A DNA stretch of 64,000 nt from Ruegeria spongiae (GTDB lineage: Bacteria; Pseudomonadota; Alphaproteobacteria; Rhodobacterales; Rhodobacteraceae). The notes below the pieces were generated by a model. That model saw only the letters and a list, made by a program, of their open reading frames with translations, was not told the origin of the DNA and made no database searches. The stretch is from contig NZ_JAMFMB010000010.1 of NCBI RefSeq assembly GCF_023502395.1, positions 1 to 64,000 of the forward strand. The letters are read 5' to 3'. The position numbers and the translations under genes were made by a program. The stretch's first letter is position 1. Every line of letters starts with the position of its first letter. This document shows, piece by piece, positions 62,793 through 64,000 of this stretch.

Positions 62793-63025
62793 TGAATTTC
62801 CGTAAATTGATTCATGAATGAGGGGATTATAGCACAACCTACAGATGCTGCGAAGCGCGCGGCGAGGGACGTTTCGCCGGGAGTGTGCCAGTGGCGGGCA
62901 ACAGGTGCCTACAGCTTTTCCGGTGATCCGCGACAAAGCCTGCTCGAACCGCCATGCGCTATTCCCGCTGGACCCTGCCGGGCCAATTCGGTAATCGGCC
63001 ATTGGTCAGTTTTGAAGGAGCCCCC

Positions 63026-64000
63026 ATGTCCGGACACGGCACGCCCATCCCGATGACATCGCATCCCTGCGGCCCGCTGTCCGGCACCGCCGAGGTGCCG
63101 GGTGACAAGTCGATCTCGCACCGGTCGCTGATCCTGGGCGCGCTGGCTGTGGGCGAGACCCGGATCACCGGATTGCTGGAAGGCGACGACGTGCTGGACA
63201 CCGCCAAGGCGATGCGCGCCTTCGGGGCCGAGGTCACCGATCACGGTGGCGGCGCATACTCGGTGCATGGCGTGGGGGTTGGCGGGTTTGCCGAACCCGA
63301 TCAGGTGGTCGATTGCGGCAATTCGGGCACCGGTGTGCGGCTGATCATGGGCGCGATGGCAACCTGTCCGATTTCGGTGACTTTCACCGGGGATGCCAGC
63401 CTCAATGGCCGCCCGATGGCGCGGGTCACCGACCCGCTGGCGCTGTTCGGGACACAGGCGGTGGGGCGCACGGGCGGACGCTTGCCGATGACGCTTGTCG
63501 GCGCCGCCGATCCGATTCCGGTCCGTTACGAGGTGCCGGTGCCCTCGGCGCAGGTGAAATCCGCCGTTCTGCTGGCCGGTCTGAACGCGCCGGGTCAGAC
63601 CGTGGTGATCGAGCAGGAAGCAACCCGCGACCATACCGAACGGATGCTGGCAGGCTTCGGGGCCGAGATCACGGTCGAAGAGACTGACGAGGGCCGGGTG
63701 ATCACGCTCACCGGGCGGCCCGAGTTGAAACCGCAGATCATCGCGGTACCGCGCGACCCGTCCAGCGCGGCCTTTCCGGTCTGCGCGGCGCTCATCACGC
63801 CGGGCTCGGACGTGCTGGTGCCGGGTATCGGGCTGAACCCCACCCGTGCGGGCCTCTTTACCACACTGCGCGAGATGGGTGCGAACCTGACCTATGAGAA
63901 CGAGCGTGTCGAAGGCGGCGAACCGGTGGCCGATCTGCGCGCGAAATACTCGCCCGACATGACAGGGATCGAGGTGCCGCCCGAACGCGCGGCCTCGATG
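63026..64000 (+). CDS. aroA: 3-phosphoshikimate 1-carboxyvinyltransferase (partial)
   Basis: The first 325 residues of EPSP synthase, cut by the window end. [17 protein letters not shown] (about 25-41) holds the shikimate-phosphate lysine and serine, and [14 protein letters not shown] (about 97-110) is the PEP loop. GRPMARV and [17 protein letters not shown] are also conserved. The enzyme joins shikimate-3-phosphate and PEP in aromatic amino acid synthesis. GAAGGAG precedes the chosen ATG; an in-frame ATG 24 codons upstream (62954) has no comparable site. Confidence 0.96.
   Translation, partial: MSGHGTPIPMTSHPCGPLSGTAEVPGDKSISHRSLILGALAVGETRITGLLEGDDVLDTAKAMRAFGAEVTDHGGGAYSVHGVGVGGFAEPDQVVDCGNSGTGVRLIMGAMATCPISVTFTGDASLNGRPMARVTDPLALFGTQAVGRTGGRLPMTLVGAADPIPVRYEVPVPSAQVKSAVLLAGLNAPGQTVVIEQEATRDHTERMLAGFGAEITVEETDEGRVITLTGRPELKPQIIAVPRDPSSAAFPVCAALITPGSDVLVPGIGLNPTRAGLFTTLREMGANLTYENERVEGGEPVADLRAKYSPDMTGIEVPPERAASM

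Noticed and set aside
62954-63025. 24-codon N-terminal extension of aroA or a leader peptide
   Set aside because: No ribosome site precedes it, while GAAGGAG is well placed before the ATG at 63026.
1-64000. CRISPR arrays, rRNA genes, insertion sequences or prophage genes
   Set aside because: No regularly spaced repeats, rRNA-like sequence, transposase or phage protein motifs were seen.

Overview
The window is a 64 kb piece of a high-GC alphaproteobacterial chromosome, most likely a marine Rhodobacteraceae (Roseobacter-group) bacterium. This is inferred from the gene content: a paa catabolon with TRAP and TctABC importers, a DddQ-type cupin beside GbcA-like Rieske and FAD/GcvT demethylases, and a SAM/SAH riboswitch in front of metK, a class known mainly from Rhodobacterales. 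No database search was possible, so families are assigned from motifs, length and context.

Layout. (1) 1-491: a geneless stretch next to an elongator tRNA-Met(CAT). (2) 0.6-15.7 kb: a phenylacetate island. Reading leftward from 7.5 kb are a TRAP importer, paaZ, paaX and an alpha/beta hydrolase. Reading rightward are paaG-paaI-paaK-tetR. Converging on these from 15.7 kb is the epoxidase operon paaA-[VOC]-paaB-paaC-paaD-paaE plus an extra PaaA/PaaC-like gene. The island covers activation (PaaK), epoxidation (PaaABCDE), isomerisation (PaaG), ring hydrolysis and semialdehyde oxidation (PaaZ) and overflow hydrolysis (PaaI). The beta-oxidation genes paaF/H/J are not in the window. (3) 15.9-27.9 kb: a tightly coupled catabolic locus. 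One side is rpiR-Rieske-CMD-cupin. The other is FAD/GcvT demethylase, MDR dehydrogenase, DddQ-like lyase, enolase-superfamily enzyme, cupin, two more enolases and a class III aminotransferase. It looks like a pathway for a methylated onium compound (a betaine or DMSP-like osmolyte) and is the best candidate for an undescribed system.

(4) 27.9-40.7 kb: a DUF1127 gene, a GntR regulator, then a second catabolic region with a class I amidotransferase, cytochrome P450, glutamine-synthetase-like ligase, class III aminotransferase, IclR regulator, TctCBA importer, aldehyde dehydrogenase and UPF0261 protein. Together these suggest uptake and gamma-glutamyl-type breakdown of an amine. (5) 40.7-49.2 kb: rpe, then a leftward glycan locus with four glycosyltransferases, a polysaccharide deacetylase, a histidine phosphatase, a methyltransferase and a UDP-sugar dehydrogenase, but no flippase, polymerase or export gene. 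(6) 49.4-64 kb: mostly housekeeping: an MscS-type channel, a lower-GC secreted-protein gene split by an in-frame amber codon, an unknown gene, miaB, an outer-membrane barrel, phoH-ybeY-corC-lnt, metK with its riboswitch, trmB, a membrane protein and the start of aroA.

Many genes overlap by 1 or 4 bases, so translational coupling is widespread. Regulation visible in the sequence includes matching TetR-type operator candidates at both paa promoters, paired TACA-N2-TGT sites beside rpiR, several long dyads, and GC hairpins after both solute-binding-protein genes.
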